Shown here in pieces: positions 19,077-29,366 of a stretch of DNA of 44,977 nucleotides. Under the pieces are notes generated by a model, which saw only the letters and a program-made list of their open reading frames with translations, searched no databases and was not told the origin of the DNA. The first letter of the stretch is position 1; every line of letters starts with the position of its first letter. Source of the stretch: Candidatus Cloacimonadota bacterium (GTDB lineage Bacteria; Cloacimonadota; Cloacimonadia; Cloacimonadales; Cloacimonadaceae); assembly GCA_020532085.1 (NCBI GenBank), contig JAJBAV010000024.1:1-44977 (forward strand). Reading direction: 5' to 3'. Made by a program: the position numbers and the translations under genes.

Positions 19077-19084
<8 letters not shown>
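18740..19084 (-). CDS. atpQ: N-ATPase accessory membrane protein AtpQ (AtpI-like)
   Basis: A 114-residue membrane protein related to AtpI. A charged N-terminus (about 1-37, rich in Arg/Glu) precedes two helices, TLWHGLGAAGIVGWSVTVP/TVAGTFLGLWIDRRWP and LSWTLALLLGGVALGCLNAWYWV. The GxxxGxWxDRR pattern is shared with AtpI/AtpQ proteins thought to help assemble the c ring. The start ATG at 19084 overlaps atpC by 8 bp. The acidic tail EKDEAEQEAD is unusual but not informative. Confidence 0.87.
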
Positions 19085-21061
<1,977 letters not shown>

Positions 21062-21142
21062 TCAATGATTTTGCCGGTCACCGACCTGGACGGCGATACC
21101 CCGGCTTGCAACCCTGCGAAGAGAGCCATCGTGGGTGCATCG

Positions 21143-21686
21143 GATGGACGAAGGCAAGTTGATTTTCGCTGTGGTCATGGAGCATCCGCCGCTCCACACC
21201 TTCAGAAGGATCGTCGTCCGTTGTTCGGGCGAGCGGAAGGTCACGTCGTTCTCTGACCTGGACCTGTGCATGATGTTGCACAGCTGACCTTTTACGAGAG
21301 TCTTCGGGATACAGGCCCTTTCGATTGGGGTAATTGCCGGCAAAGGGGGCACTGCCGACCAGATCCGTTTCGCCTGGTTTATTCAGGATCCTGAAACCGG
21401 CAAGGAACTCTCGTTTGTCACCAACGCAGGCCATCTGGATGCACAGACCATTTCCGAGCTGTACAAAGAGCGTTGGCGGATCGAATTCTTTTTCAAAGGG
21501 ATAAGGGGCACCCTCAAAATTAAAACTTTTCCTGGAATAGTATACAATGCGGTGATGACTCAAACCTGGATCGCCCTGAGTGTTTACTTACTCTTTGCTT
21601 TTTTGAAATTCAAGACCAAACTGGGCGCATTACTGCAGCAGATGCTGCGTTTGCTCCAACTTAATCAGCCCTTTCAAAGCGCCTGA
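21143..21686 (+). pseudogene. Degenerate IS4-family transposase (internal deletion and frameshift)
   Basis: Remains of a DDE transposase. An N-terminal piece starts MDEGKLIFAVVMEHPPLHTF and continues RRIVVRCSGERKVTSFSDLDLCMM, like the start of IS4-group transposases. It hits a stop at 21285-21287, while another frame continues QLTFYESLRDTG, the next conserved block, so a frameshift lies near 21280. The frame from about 21330 then jumps to the C-terminal half: FAWFIQDPETGKELSFVTN, the catalytic-glutamate region ISELYKERWRIEFFFKGIRG, and KIKTFPGIVYNAVMTQTWIA, ending at 21686. The middle (catalytic Asp region) is missing. It marks a mobile-element scar between the N-ATPase operon and the defence island. 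Confidence 0.8.
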
Positions 21687-21812
21687 TCAGAATCTGTCAT
21701 TTACTTCTATGCAGTTTTTGTTATTGCAAAATCTATGAGCCAGCAGTGGTTTCACATACAAAAAATTACAGGTAAACATACAGGTAAACAGTTAGTAACT
21801 ATTCAGCATCTT

Positions 21813-22016
21813 CGAGGTATCGGATTTGAGTTGACACCAAAGGAGACGTGAACAACGGGCAATAAGGGAATGAAAAACCGGGGAAGCTGGAGAGCAGGCG
21901 GACGGGTAGAAGTCGGCCTGGCAGGCTGAAAACAACAAGACCCCGATGGAATCACTCACAGGGTCTTACGTTCAGGAAGAACCGCTTATGTTCAGCGGCG
22001 TATTTTTGGCTTCCCG
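21813..22016. repeat. Left direct repeat of the defence island
   Basis: Matches 44372-44573 over its whole length with scattered substitutions and small length differences. Shared landmarks are GATTTGAGTTGACACC, AGGAGACGTGAACAACGGGC, AGAGCAGGCGGACGGGTAGA, AGTCGGCCTGGC, and AAGAACCGCTTATG. Its right edge reads GGCTTCCCG where the other copy has the tRNA 3' end GGCTCCCCG. It lies just beyond the last island gene (stop at 22056). Confidence 0.9.
21938..21967 (-). terminator. Hairpin terminator in left repeat, after island operon
   Basis: On the minus strand AAGACCC and GGGGTCTT pair across a 15-17 base loop and are followed by GTTGTTTTC. The same position in the right repeat forms a stronger hairpin behind tRNA-Asn. 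Here it would end the minus-strand island operon about 90 bp after its last stop codon; the stem is weaker than in the right copy. Confidence 0.5.
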
Positions 22017-22055
22017 TTTGCAACCCTCTTCATAACCGTACTCGTTCTCCGGATG

Positions 22056-22307
22056 TTAACCGAAAAGATTCAATGTCAAAGGGTTATCAGAGATCAGGCC
22101 GTTCCCGGTGAGGCGGGGACGGTGTTGAATTATATTTTCCCATCTCCACAGGCTGCCACATCGACCCCTCTCGCCAGAGATATAACCAGCGGCAACGCCG
22201 AGTTTTTCAGCACGGAGTTTCGCTTGCTCGATGAACAACGGGCCCATGTCGCTGCTGATGACGCCGTGGTCACGCGGCCAAATGTACAGCATCTCCTTTT
22301 CGGGCAT
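22056..22307 (-). CDS. Small unknown protein at the distal end of the island operon
   Basis: An 83-residue frame starting 7 bp after vsr, same strand. It begins MPEKEMLYIWPRDHGVISSD and continues with a charged helix-like stretch (PLFIEQAKLRAEKLGVAAG). No motif, signal peptide or membrane segment is recognised. It could be a genuine small gene, or the remaining front end of a longer gene cut when the island edge formed, since the frame ends 40 bp from the left repeat. A weak AAGGAA lies about 14 bases before the ATG. Confidence 0.4.
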   Translation of the reverse strand: MPEKEMLYIWPRDHGVISSDMGPLFIEQAKLRAEKLGVAAGYISGERGRCGSLWRWENIIQHRPRLTGNGLISDNPLTLNLFG

Positions 22308-22314
22308 TTTCTAT

Positions 22315-22818
22315 TCAGTTCCTTAATGCCTGTTTTTTCGCCAGTTCCTTGGATCGATCCACAGCTTCCACTTTCGTATGGTGGTTATTGGATGCCCTTG
22401 ATGCTTCCTTTTTGCGTTCGCAGACCGCTGCGAGTATTCGATCAATACACGCATCAAAATCCTCTTCGATTTCATGCTGCCACAGGCGAATCACCGTCCA
22501 GCCCATCTGTCCTAATTTACGATGGTTTGCGGCGTCCCGTTCCCGGTTCTTGTTTATCTTCTTTTTCCAAAAATCAGAGACCTTTTCCTCCCAGGAAGAG
22601 AATCCGTATCCGTGCCAAAAATCACCGTCCACGAACACGGCGATTCGGGCCTTTCTGAAAACAACGTCCGGTTTGCCTGGTAAATCTTTGACGTGCTTGC
22701 GGAACCTCAATCCTCTTCTGTGCAGAGCGGAGCGTACCCGCATCTCAAGACCGGTATCCTTGCTTTTGATGCGGGACATGCAGTAGCTGCGTTGTTCGGG
22801 GGTCAGATTGTCCGGCAT
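22315..22818 (-). CDS. vsr: Very short patch repair endonuclease Vsr
   Basis: Nicks DNA at T:G mismatches that arise by deamination of 5-methylcytosine, protecting a Dcm-type methylation site. The 167-residue protein has LTPEQRSYCMSRIKSKDTGLEMRVRSALH at the front and the core LPGKPDVVF...VFVDGDFWHG. Counting from the ATG, the catalytic metal-binding aspartate falls at residue 51 and the histidine at 69, the same positions as in E. coli Vsr. After that comes NRERDAANHRKLGQMGWTVIRLWQHEIE, the family's C-terminal block. It follows dcm by one short gene, so it probably repairs that methyltransferase's sites. The last 25 residues are an unrelated charged tail. Confidence 0.95.
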   Translation of the reverse strand: MPDNLTPEQRSYCMSRIKSKDTGLEMRVRSALHRRGLRFRKHVKDLPGKPDVVFRKARIAVFVDGDFWHGYGFSSWEEKVSDFWKKKINKNRERDAANHRKLGQMGWTVIRLWQHEIEEDFDACIDRILAAVCERKKEASRASNNHHTKVEAVDRSKELAKKQALRN

Positions 22819-22823
22819 CAGTC

Positions 22824-23099
22824 TTACCCCTGATACAAACTGAAAACCCTGGCCATTTCCTTTCGTCCGGGCAAATGGAGCTTCGGCGGTACAGTCGTCA
22901 GAACGTTGAAATTTTGTGGCGTGCTCGGGCAGATCGTTTTAAAATCGCACTTTTTGCATTTTTCAGGATGCGGCCGCATTGGGAAATCCGAGCCGAGAAT
23001 GCCCGTGACCGCCCATTCGATGTTTGCGAGTGCTGCATCCATCGCCGCGTTGTATTGTTGCGGCGTCAACTCGTTTTTCAAGACCTGGTCGATATTCAT
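22824..23099 (-). CDS. Stand-alone C-terminal piece of a PD-(D/E)XK/Fe-S nuclease-like protein
   Basis: A 91-residue product. The segment DFPMRPHPEKCKKCDFKTICP (centre near residue 48) has the C-x2-C-x4-C pattern that closes the iron-sulfur cluster in Cas4/AddB-like PD-(D/E)XK domains, preceded by a helix (QYNAAMDAALANIEWAVTGILG) like the one just before that pattern in such proteins. The catalytic core and the distant first cysteine are absent. Yet it is not an obvious wreck: its ATG overlaps the dcm stop (ATGA) and vsr begins 5 bp after it, so it appears to be translated as a coupled small protein. Function is unknown; it could be a remnant or a small partner protein. Confidence 0.55.
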   Translation of the reverse strand: MNIDQVLKNELTPQQYNAAMDAALANIEWAVTGILGSDFPMRPHPEKCKKCDFKTICPSTPQNFNVLTTVPPKLHLPGRKEMARVFSLYQG

Positions 23100-24202
23100 A
23101 TGAATTCAGCTCCCCTTTTTGATGGCCAGGTCCCGGTGCTGTTCCGCAGTGCTCGTTTGATGCTTTTGCCGTGTGCCGCGATGAACGGCGGCGGCAGGGC
23201 GTTGCCGATCATCAAAGCCACGGCTGACTTGTTGTTAGTGGCCGGAAACTTGTATCGGCGGGGAAAACCCTGTAGAAGAGCCGCCTCGCGCATGGTGATG
23301 GCCCGATCCTCCTCCGGGTGTAGGAACCGCCCCTTTGAGGGATTGAAGCATCCACTGGTGATCGTCGGGGCCACATCCTTCCAAGCCATGCGCCCGTAGA
23401 CATCCTTGAACCCGTTGCATCGCTTGTGACACTCGAGCTGATACTCATCCGGAAGGTCTCTGCGGCTACCACCGTCCTTGGGAATGCGTTGGATGATTTC
23501 CATGATCTTAGGTGTCCTATTTTCCGGCATATCGTGTACTGCATCGCCACTTTCTCCTGCTCTTGGTAATCCGCCTATGGCGTCCTCCACCGTTTTCATT
23601 CTGCCGGCGTTTTCAACGAAAGGTATTTCCATGCCCACCCCAGCCAAATAGATCAATCTACGCCTTCGTTGCGGCACACCAAAGTCAGCTGCATTCAGGA
23701 CGCGGTGGTCGCCCAGATAGCCAAGTTTCTTTAGCTTTTTGCAAAACACCGCGAATCGCTCATCGTTGCGGAGCCCAGGCACGTTTTCCATCATAACGGT
23801 TCGGGGACGGAGCGCTTCCACATATCGCTGGAATTCCAGTAGGAGATCGTTGCGTGGGTCTTCCACACTGACCGCTCCGTTCAGGGTCCGCATTCTGGAG
23901 AAACCCTGACACGGCGGGCATCCCGCCAGGAGATCAAGGCCGCCTTTCTTCAACCCGAGCGTGTCGAGCAGTTCCTGCGGATCAAGTTCTCTGATGTCCC
24001 TTTCCCATAGTGTGACATCACGATGGTTCGCCTTGTAGGTCGTGACGGACAGCGGGTCGATATCCACCGCGCCTAAGACCCTGAACCCGGCTTTTTTTAG
24101 CCCTACCGTCAGGCCGCCGCAACCGCAGAACAGGTCAACGGCGGTGGGCTTTCCGCCATCGTTGAAAATAGGACAAAGATTCTGTTTCGTTTTGCCTCTC
24201 AT
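23096..24202 (-). CDS. dcm: DNA (cytosine-5-)-methyltransferase
   Basis: Transfers a methyl group from SAM to C5 of cytosine in a specific site. The 368-residue protein has motif I DLFCGCGGLTVGLKKAGF (residues 23-40), motif IV GCPPCQGFS with catalytic Cys98, motif VI MMENVPGL (137-144) and motif VIII near VPQRRRRLIYLAG, then a target-recognition part and motif X GNALPPPFIAAHG at the end. The site cannot be read from sequence. No restriction endonuclease of normal size is next to it. It starts 162 bp after brxL and overlaps the next gene, so it opens a dcm-stub-vsr unit that may be read from the BREX operon or separately. Confidence 0.95.
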   Translation of the reverse strand: MRGKTKQNLCPIFNDGGKPTAVDLFCGCGGLTVGLKKAGFRVLGAVDIDPLSVTTYKANHRDVTLWERDIRELDPQELLDTLGLKKGGLDLLAGCPPCQGFSRMRTLNGAVSVEDPRNDLLLEFQRYVEALRPRTVMMENVPGLRNDERFAVFCKKLKKLGYLGDHRVLNAADFGVPQRRRRLIYLAGVGMEIPFVENAGRMKTVEDAIGGLPRAGESGDAVHDMPENRTPKIMEIIQRIPKDGGSRRDLPDEYQLECHKRCNGFKDVYGRMAWKDVAPTITSGCFNPSKGRFLHPEEDRAITMREAALLQGFPRRYKFPATNNKSAVALMIGNALPPPFIAAHGKSIKRALRNSTGTWPSKRGAEFI

Positions 24203-24364
24203 CGGGAAAACCTTTTATTTCGGATGAGTGCTCTCCATGATCGTTTTCGGGGGGGTTACTTACCGACTGCCGACTTAACCGCCCGTGCCGATATAACGGG
24301 ACCTGCACGTTCCAGCAGGGACGCCTGTGATTCCCTTGATTTCCGCCGCTCCCCGCCTCATCGA

Positions 24365-26395
24365 TTACATCGCCAATGTCTTGAGCACCGCGCGGTCCAC
24401 GTCGCCGTAGAAGACCACGTCCAGACGTTCGATCACATCTTCCGGCAATCCGGCAAATTGCGTTTTGTTGGAAACGGGGACCAAGGCGCGGTAAGCGCCT
24501 GATTCCAGCGCAAGCTGCAAAGGTTCAGTAATCGAGGCCGGACCCTTGATATTTCCCTGAATGGTCAGGTCACCGAGAACCACCGTCCCGGCCTGCACGT
24601 GGCGGTTACGGACCACGGAAATGATGGCGGTGAAAAAGGCCACGCCGCAAGGACAATCGATGCGGCCGCCCGAGAGGTCCACCGCTTCGGCATAGATGTC
24701 CTTCTGCGCCAGCAACTGTGTCAGACCGAGTTTTTCCTTGACGTTCTGCAGATAACTGAACGCCCGGTTGAGGGATTCTTTCAGTGACTTCTCAAGGCCG
24801 GTCGGGGTCCGGAGCTTGCCTGTGCCCGCCGTCAAGGTGATCTCAAGCCGGAACAAAGCAACCTTGGCTTCAGCATCCACCGCGGCTGTGTAAACCGTGC
24901 CCGGAGGCAGTGGGTCCTGCGAAATGACTCCGGCCCCTCCTTGTTCGGCAACACCCACGGAGCGTTCAGTGTCGTCGGCGAGATCGATATAAGAAAAGCT
25001 GGTCTTGTAAAATTCAAAAGAGCCGCGTTTCTTGAGCTGCTCTTTCACCCGGCGGCGCCCCTCCAGGGCCAGCTCAACATACTCCGTGAGTTCCTCCTTC
25101 GTCCAGTCTCCACCCGGGTGGAGGATTTTGAGAAGGCCGCTCACCGTTTTTTTGGCTGCTGTGGCGTCTCTGCCTTCAACATGCGACCCGAAACGGAAAA
25201 TTCGCTCGGCCTCGTCGAAGCGGTTTTGTTTTCTGAGCACCCGAAACGCTTCGGCCAGATAATCGGTGACGAAGCCGTAACGGGTCGTGAGTATGTCCCG
25301 AGAGCTTTTGGGAACCTCCCAGCCGGGCAGATAAAAATGTATCCGGTCAAGCAGCGCCAAGTCAAATTCCCGGGGAAGCGGTTGGAAAAGGTCCATGGCG
25401 GAGTTTTGGACCAGGCTTTCCACCGGCTGATTGAGGTTGCCGATGAATACCAGGGAAGCATCAGCCAACACCTGTGTGATACCGCGGCTGAAACGACCGT
25501 TGGCCATGTAGTCCTTCATAATTTGGACCGCGTCAGGGTCGGTGATCTTCATACCGCCGACTTCGTCGAAGGCCACGACATCCCAATGCCCAACCAGCCC
25601 GACTTGACGTCGGGCGTTATTGTAAAACAGATTCGCCGTGCTTGCCTTGCCGCCCGAAAGCAGCATGCAGTACGGTGACATCTCGCTGAAAGCATAGGAT
25701 TTACCGGTACCGCGGGGACCGAGTTCGATGAAGTTATAGTTTTTTTCGACAAATGGGATAAGCCGGGTGAGCAACAGCATCTTCAATCTGTGCTCCATCC
25801 TCATCGGCTCAAGGCCCACACTCCTGAGGAGGAGGTCGATCCACTCGTCCCTTGTCATCCCGCCCCTGCCTTCCAGGTACTCTTCCAGATCAAAACGGGC
25901 GAGCTGGATTGGTTTCAGATCGACGATATGGAAGGGGCTGTCCTTTTTGCCCTCTTCAGTCAATCTGAACTCAACATCAATGACGGCCCAGATGCCGCCC
26001 TCAAGCAGTCGTTCGTATCGTCGGTAAAACTCCTCGGGGATGTGTATCTTGGCGTAGCCGAAATGGTCCATTGAGGCCCAGTACTTGTTTTCGCTTGGAA
26101 GGAAACGGACTTCAACGCGGTCGATGAACCGATGTCTGCCTTTCTGCTCAACCATGGACTGGGCCTTGTTCGCCTCGTCATGTCGGAAATAATTCGCGGT
26201 CAAGGTCTCTTTAACGGCATCGACACCGATGCGAATCTCCTCGTTGTTGTCCGAAGCGCAGTATTTGCCCAAGAGATACTCAAGCACATAGGATGGCACG
26301 TTTTCGCCGCCTTTAATCTGGTGCAAAAGGTCCTTGCGCACCACCTTCCCAGCGAAAATACGGCTCACTTTCTGATCTAGAAGGTCAATTTCCAT
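24365..26395 (-). CDS. brxL: BREX protein BrxL (AAA+ with Lon-like C-terminal domain)
   Basis: BrxL is the ring-forming DNA-binding ATPase of type I BREX, needed for phage restriction. The ATG at 26395 is chosen (AGGTGG 7 bases ahead) and gives 676 residues beginning MEIDLLDQKVSRIFAGKVVRKD. The family block VPSYVLEYLLGKYCAS follows. Walker A is GPRGTGKSYAF near residue 228 and Walker B is VVAFDEVGG. The Lon-type C-terminal domain is present (GVAFFTAIISVVRNRHVQAGTVVLGDLTIQG), but where Lon has PSAG this protein has PCG, and no lysine of the usual GG-K-E-K segment is seen, so proteolysis is doubtful. It closes the brx set, after an ATPase-DUF4276 cassette. Confidence 0.93.
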   Translation of the reverse strand: MEIDLLDQKVSRIFAGKVVRKDLLHQIKGGENVPSYVLEYLLGKYCASDNNEEIRIGVDAVKETLTANYFRHDEANKAQSMVEQKGRHRFIDRVEVRFLPSENKYWASMDHFGYAKIHIPEEFYRRYERLLEGGIWAVIDVEFRLTEEGKKDSPFHIVDLKPIQLARFDLEEYLEGRGGMTRDEWIDLLLRSVGLEPMRMEHRLKMLLLTRLIPFVEKNYNFIELGPRGTGKSYAFSEMSPYCMLLSGGKASTANLFYNNARRQVGLVGHWDVVAFDEVGGMKITDPDAVQIMKDYMANGRFSRGITQVLADASLVFIGNLNQPVESLVQNSAMDLFQPLPREFDLALLDRIHFYLPGWEVPKSSRDILTTRYGFVTDYLAEAFRVLRKQNRFDEAERIFRFGSHVEGRDATAAKKTVSGLLKILHPGGDWTKEELTEYVELALEGRRRVKEQLKKRGSFEFYKTSFSYIDLADDTERSVGVAEQGGAGVISQDPLPPGTVYTAAVDAEAKVALFRLEITLTAGTGKLRTPTGLEKSLKESLNRAFSYLQNVKEKLGLTQLLAQKDIYAEAVDLSGGRIDCPCGVAFFTAIISVVRNRHVQAGTVVLGDLTIQGNIKGPASITEPLQLALESGAYRALVPVSNKTQFAGLPEDVIERLDVVFYGDVDRAVLKTLAM

Positions 26396-26485
26396 ATTCC
26401 ACCTGTAGAGCTGTTGCAGGATTAAAAGAGGCATCCTTAAGTTTGCGGTTCTTCAGGCTGTAGATACCTACCCACTATTGTTGCG

Positions 26486-27127
26486 CTACCGACGCGTCTC
26501 ACAAACAAGTCGGTCCAAATCCCTCATCAGCTTTGCGTAGGATGGAGAGCGACGCTGTACACCGGCAGCAAGTGACAACGCGCCGGTAAGCTGAAGCTGA
26601 TGAGTCGTTTCTTCATATGGACAAGATAAAAGATCCGCAATAAGTCTCTTGCATCCGGCATGCGCTTCAGGCTCCAACTCACCTGGAATCCTATTCCCAG
26701 CGGGCAAAAGCTGAGCCTGACGAATGGAAGTAAGACTCGCCAGGAACCAAGCTTCATACTCCCGATTGGCGACTACCACGGCTAGCGGAATATGCGAAGC
26801 GACGGCACGTGCTCGAGCCAAAAGTACAGGCCCTAATCCATTATCCCGCCCTCTTTTTAGACATTCATCATCAGCGTCGACAATAACTAGAATCGCGTCA
26901 GGACGGATCCTAACGGCGGCTTCAATATAATGCTCAATACCGATGTGGCGTTGACTGTCGTAGGCGGCCTTCAATTTCCCGCAACCTTTTGCATTAACGG
27001 CTAAATCCGTTACTTCAAAATATTTGTCAAACCTACGATGGTAAAGCCATCGCCTGATGAGACAGGGGACCGCCCTTTCTTCTCCAAATCCTTCGACAAC
27101 GGGTACGATCTTTTTTTTTCTTCTCAT
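26486..27127 (-). CDS. DUF4276-like TOPRIM-fold partner protein (cassette 2)
   Basis: A 213-residue protein with two motifs of a TOPRIM metal site: an N-terminal glutamate in VVEGFGEERAVP (residues 10-21) and LVIVDADDE (near 80), the D-x-D element. The middle has VVVANREYEAWFLASL, a stretch that recurs as YDFEAWLLPY in the other cassette. I relate it to DUF4276 from this pattern. TOPRIM proteins paired with ABC-type ATPases include the OLD nucleases, Gabija GajA and the AriA-AriB pair of PARIS, so a nuclease effector is a reasonable guess. The ATG overlaps the upstream ATPase stop by ATGA. The gene is AT-richer than brxC or pglZ. Confidence 0.65.
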   Translation of the reverse strand: MRRKKKIVPVVEGFGEERAVPCLIRRWLYHRRFDKYFEVTDLAVNAKGCGKLKAAYDSQRHIGIEHYIEAAVRIRPDAILVIVDADDECLKRGRDNGLGPVLLARARAVASHIPLAVVVANREYEAWFLASLTSIRQAQLLPAGNRIPGELEPEAHAGCKRLIADLLSCPYEETTHQLQLTGALSLAAGVQRRSPSYAKLMRDLDRLVCETRR

Positions 27128-28314
27128 TTTAATCCACCGTTCAGAGCGAACAGGTCCTCTTTAAAAATCTCCGGTTGCGGATCAGGCCAAAGGGTATTGG
27201 ATCTCAACATCCAACCTACTGTATCAATCGGATTCACTGAATCTTGGGTTTCTTTGCTGAGACGGTATATTCGGCTTTCACCGTCCCGCCATTCGATCAC
27301 CCGGACCCGTTCGCCGGTCACCGACGGATGGCTCAGGACTTCCGGGGAGTGGGATGTTAAAACCACCCGCATTCTGTTGGAACTCGCCAGCGCCGCATCC
27401 AACAACACCGCCAGTGCGCCCGGATGCACGGAATTCTCAATTTCGTCGATAAGAACAACAGTCGGAAACGGATTCTGTTTTAAGGATAACAGGACGCCCA
27501 AGCTTCTCAAGGTGCCTTGGGAAACCTGACTTGCATCGAACGTTATTTTTCCGTGCCCCTGTCTTTGAACAAACTGGACAACCCTCCGACCCAACAAAGC
27601 ATGAGCGTGGATATCGTCAATAGCATCAGTGATTATTCCTATCCGCTCATTGATCCATCGATGAGCATCTGAACCCTCCACTGCTTTCAGAACATCACCT
27701 GCATTAGCGCCATCGCGATCCAGAGTCGAACGCTCCCTGATCTCCTGCGCCGTAGCCATGTGAGCGGGGGAAAGTTCGTATGCACGCAAATTGCGGATGG
27801 TATTCAATACGAGTTCCCAAAGACTGTCCGCACGGGCGATCAACGGCAAAACAAGATTCCCGGCAGGGGGCGATACATCAGACTTCCGCAAGGAGGTAAA
27901 AGTTTGGTCTCTTCGTTCGAAAGAGGTTTCTTTTGATGAAATTAAACACTCTCGTATGTGTGAGGATGATGTATCCTTTATTCCTTGAACCTCAAAACCA
28001 TATACCACCTGCGCCTGCCGTCCGCCGGGAAACATGATACGGAAGACGACAGCAAGACCCATCGGCGATTTTCTTCCCTTGTCGGATTTAACCCGTTGGA
28101 CCTTATGCAATCCCCCTCTGCGGTCCAAGGCATTTTCCAGGCTGTCACTCACCGCTTCCCGAAGCAGGTCAACGGCGTCAAGAAGACTTGACTTGCCAGC
28201 CCCATTCCGCCCCACCAGGAAAGTCAGATCGGAAAGCGACAGACGAGCGTTTTCGAACGCCCTAAATCTCTTCAATCTAATCTCTTCAACGATAATTTGA
28301 AGCGAACCAGTCAT
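27124..28314 (-). CDS. AAA/ABC-type ATPase (AAA_21-like, OLD-related; cassette 2)
   Basis: A 396-residue ATPase of the RecF/SMC-like group. It begins IIVEEIRLKRFRAFENARLSL, followed by Walker A VGRNGAGKSSLLDAV (near residue 34). The signature-like region is ASQVSQGTLRSLGVLLSL, Walker B with the His-Pro motif is VVLIDEIENSVHPGAL, and the switch is LTSHSPEVL. This layout is that of ATPases that pair with TOPRIM or HNH nucleases in phage defence. It is coupled by ATGA to the DUF4276 gene that follows. An IS630 copy lies between it and pglZ upstream, so it may depend on its own promoter or on read-through from the IS. Confidence 0.8.
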   Translation of the reverse strand: MTGSLQIIVEEIRLKRFRAFENARLSLSDLTFLVGRNGAGKSSLLDAVDLLREAVSDSLENALDRRGGLHKVQRVKSDKGRKSPMGLAVVFRIMFPGGRQAQVVYGFEVQGIKDTSSSHIRECLISSKETSFERRDQTFTSLRKSDVSPPAGNLVLPLIARADSLWELVLNTIRNLRAYELSPAHMATAQEIRERSTLDRDGANAGDVLKAVEGSDAHRWINERIGIITDAIDDIHAHALLGRRVVQFVQRQGHGKITFDASQVSQGTLRSLGVLLSLKQNPFPTVVLIDEIENSVHPGALAVLLDAALASSNRMRVVLTSHSPEVLSHPSVTGERVRVIEWRDGESRIYRLSKETQDSVNPIDTVGWMLRSNTLWPDPQPEIFKEDLFALNGGLK

Positions 28315-28379
28315 CTTCTTCTCCAGTATCCTTAAGTTGGGCGGGGCATTGTTTTAGCAGCGCAAATGCGGAATACTTA

Positions 28380-29366
28380 TTAATCAGTACATAAATCACC
28401 GAACATTTCGGTGTATTTGATGATAGGATGGCGAAAGAATCCCTTTATCTTGTCCGTGAGCTGTTGGAGTGATTGCATGATGGTGATCACCCGTTCGTGG
28501 AATTCTTTTTTACCGCCATGCGACATGCGGCCCATGTTATGGTTTTTCAAATAATTCCAAACAAGTTCATCGGGGTTCAGCTCGGGGGAATAGGGCGGCA
28601 AGTGGAAGAGTCTCAATTTACCTTTTGTATTTCGAACAAACTCTCGAACTTTCTCCGATCGATGAACGGAATGATTGTCGACAATCAAAAAGACAGGAGC
28701 CGTGGCATTGGCAATCAGTCGGCCGAGAAATTCACAAAACACTTCGGAGTTCACCGTGTTCTCCGTGGCCATAAACCGCAACTCCCCTTTGGGGCTGATC
28801 GCGGAGAGCACATTCACCTTGAAACGGGCGCCCGTCGTGGCAACCACCGGTGTCTTCCCCTTAGGAGCCCAGGTGGTTCCGGAATGATAGTCGGACCGAA
28901 CAGAGGCCTCGTCTCCAAAATAGATAGCAGCACCTTCCTGCTTGGCCAGTTTTTTGATCGCAGGAAAATCCTTGGCCATCCAGTCGACGACAAGCGTCTG
29001 ATCCTGTTGGTAGGCACGGTGAACAGGACGTTGCGGGCTCAAGCCAAGTTTGTGCAGCAATCGGCCAACAGACACATCGCTCAATCGAACACTGAACTCC
29101 CGACTGATCAGTTCCCGAACCATGCCCCGTGTCCAAAGCGCAAAGGGAAATTTCAATTGTCGAGGGTCTCTGCCGACAACCAAGCGATAGATTTTCTGCA
29201 AATCCTTGCCCGCAAGCTTCGAAGGACGGCCGGTGGCCTTGCTGCTCCTCAGCGCCTCGACTCCTCCTTCTCGATACTTGGCAATCCATTCGTAGATGCG
29301 AGGCCGAGTAAGACCCAACGCCTTGATGACAACTTCGGGACTTTCCCCTGCCTCGACTCGCTTCAC
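28380..29366 (-). CDS. IS630-family transposase
   Basis: DDE transposase that cuts and pastes the element at TA sites. N-terminal helix-turn-helix region: VIKALGLTRPRIYEWIAKYREGG. Catalytic core: GDEASVRSDY (first Asp region), FLIVDNHSVHRSEKV (second), LPPYSPELNPDELVWNYLK (third, with Glu). From the GTG at 29366 there are 328 residues. Family-like sequence (GRKINRKALEEIRIRA) continues upstream in the same frame without an ATG, GTG or TTG, so the true start is unusual or has been lost. The stop TAA is completed by the TA target copy plus one flanking base. All three catalytic residues appear intact. Confidence 0.88.
   Translation of the reverse strand: MKRVEAGESPEVVIKALGLTRPRIYEWIAKYREGGVEALRSSKATGRPSKLAGKDLQKIYRLVVGRDPRQLKFPFALWTRGMVRELISREFSVRLSDVSVGRLLHKLGLSPQRPVHRAYQQDQTLVVDWMAKDFPAIKKLAKQEGAAIYFGDEASVRSDYHSGTTWAPKGKTPVVATTGARFKVNVLSAISPKGELRFMATENTVNSEVFCEFLGRLIANATAPVFLIVDNHSVHRSEKVREFVRNTKGKLRLFHLPPYSPELNPDELVWNYLKNHNMGRMSHGGKKEFHERVITIMQSLQQLTDKIKGFFRHPIIKYTEMFGDLCTD

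Noticed and set aside
28380-28382. Possibility that IS630 disrupted a gene between pglZ and the second ATPase
   Set aside because: Joining the flanks across the TA gives only about 100 bp with stops and no extension of either neighbour; both have complete ends.
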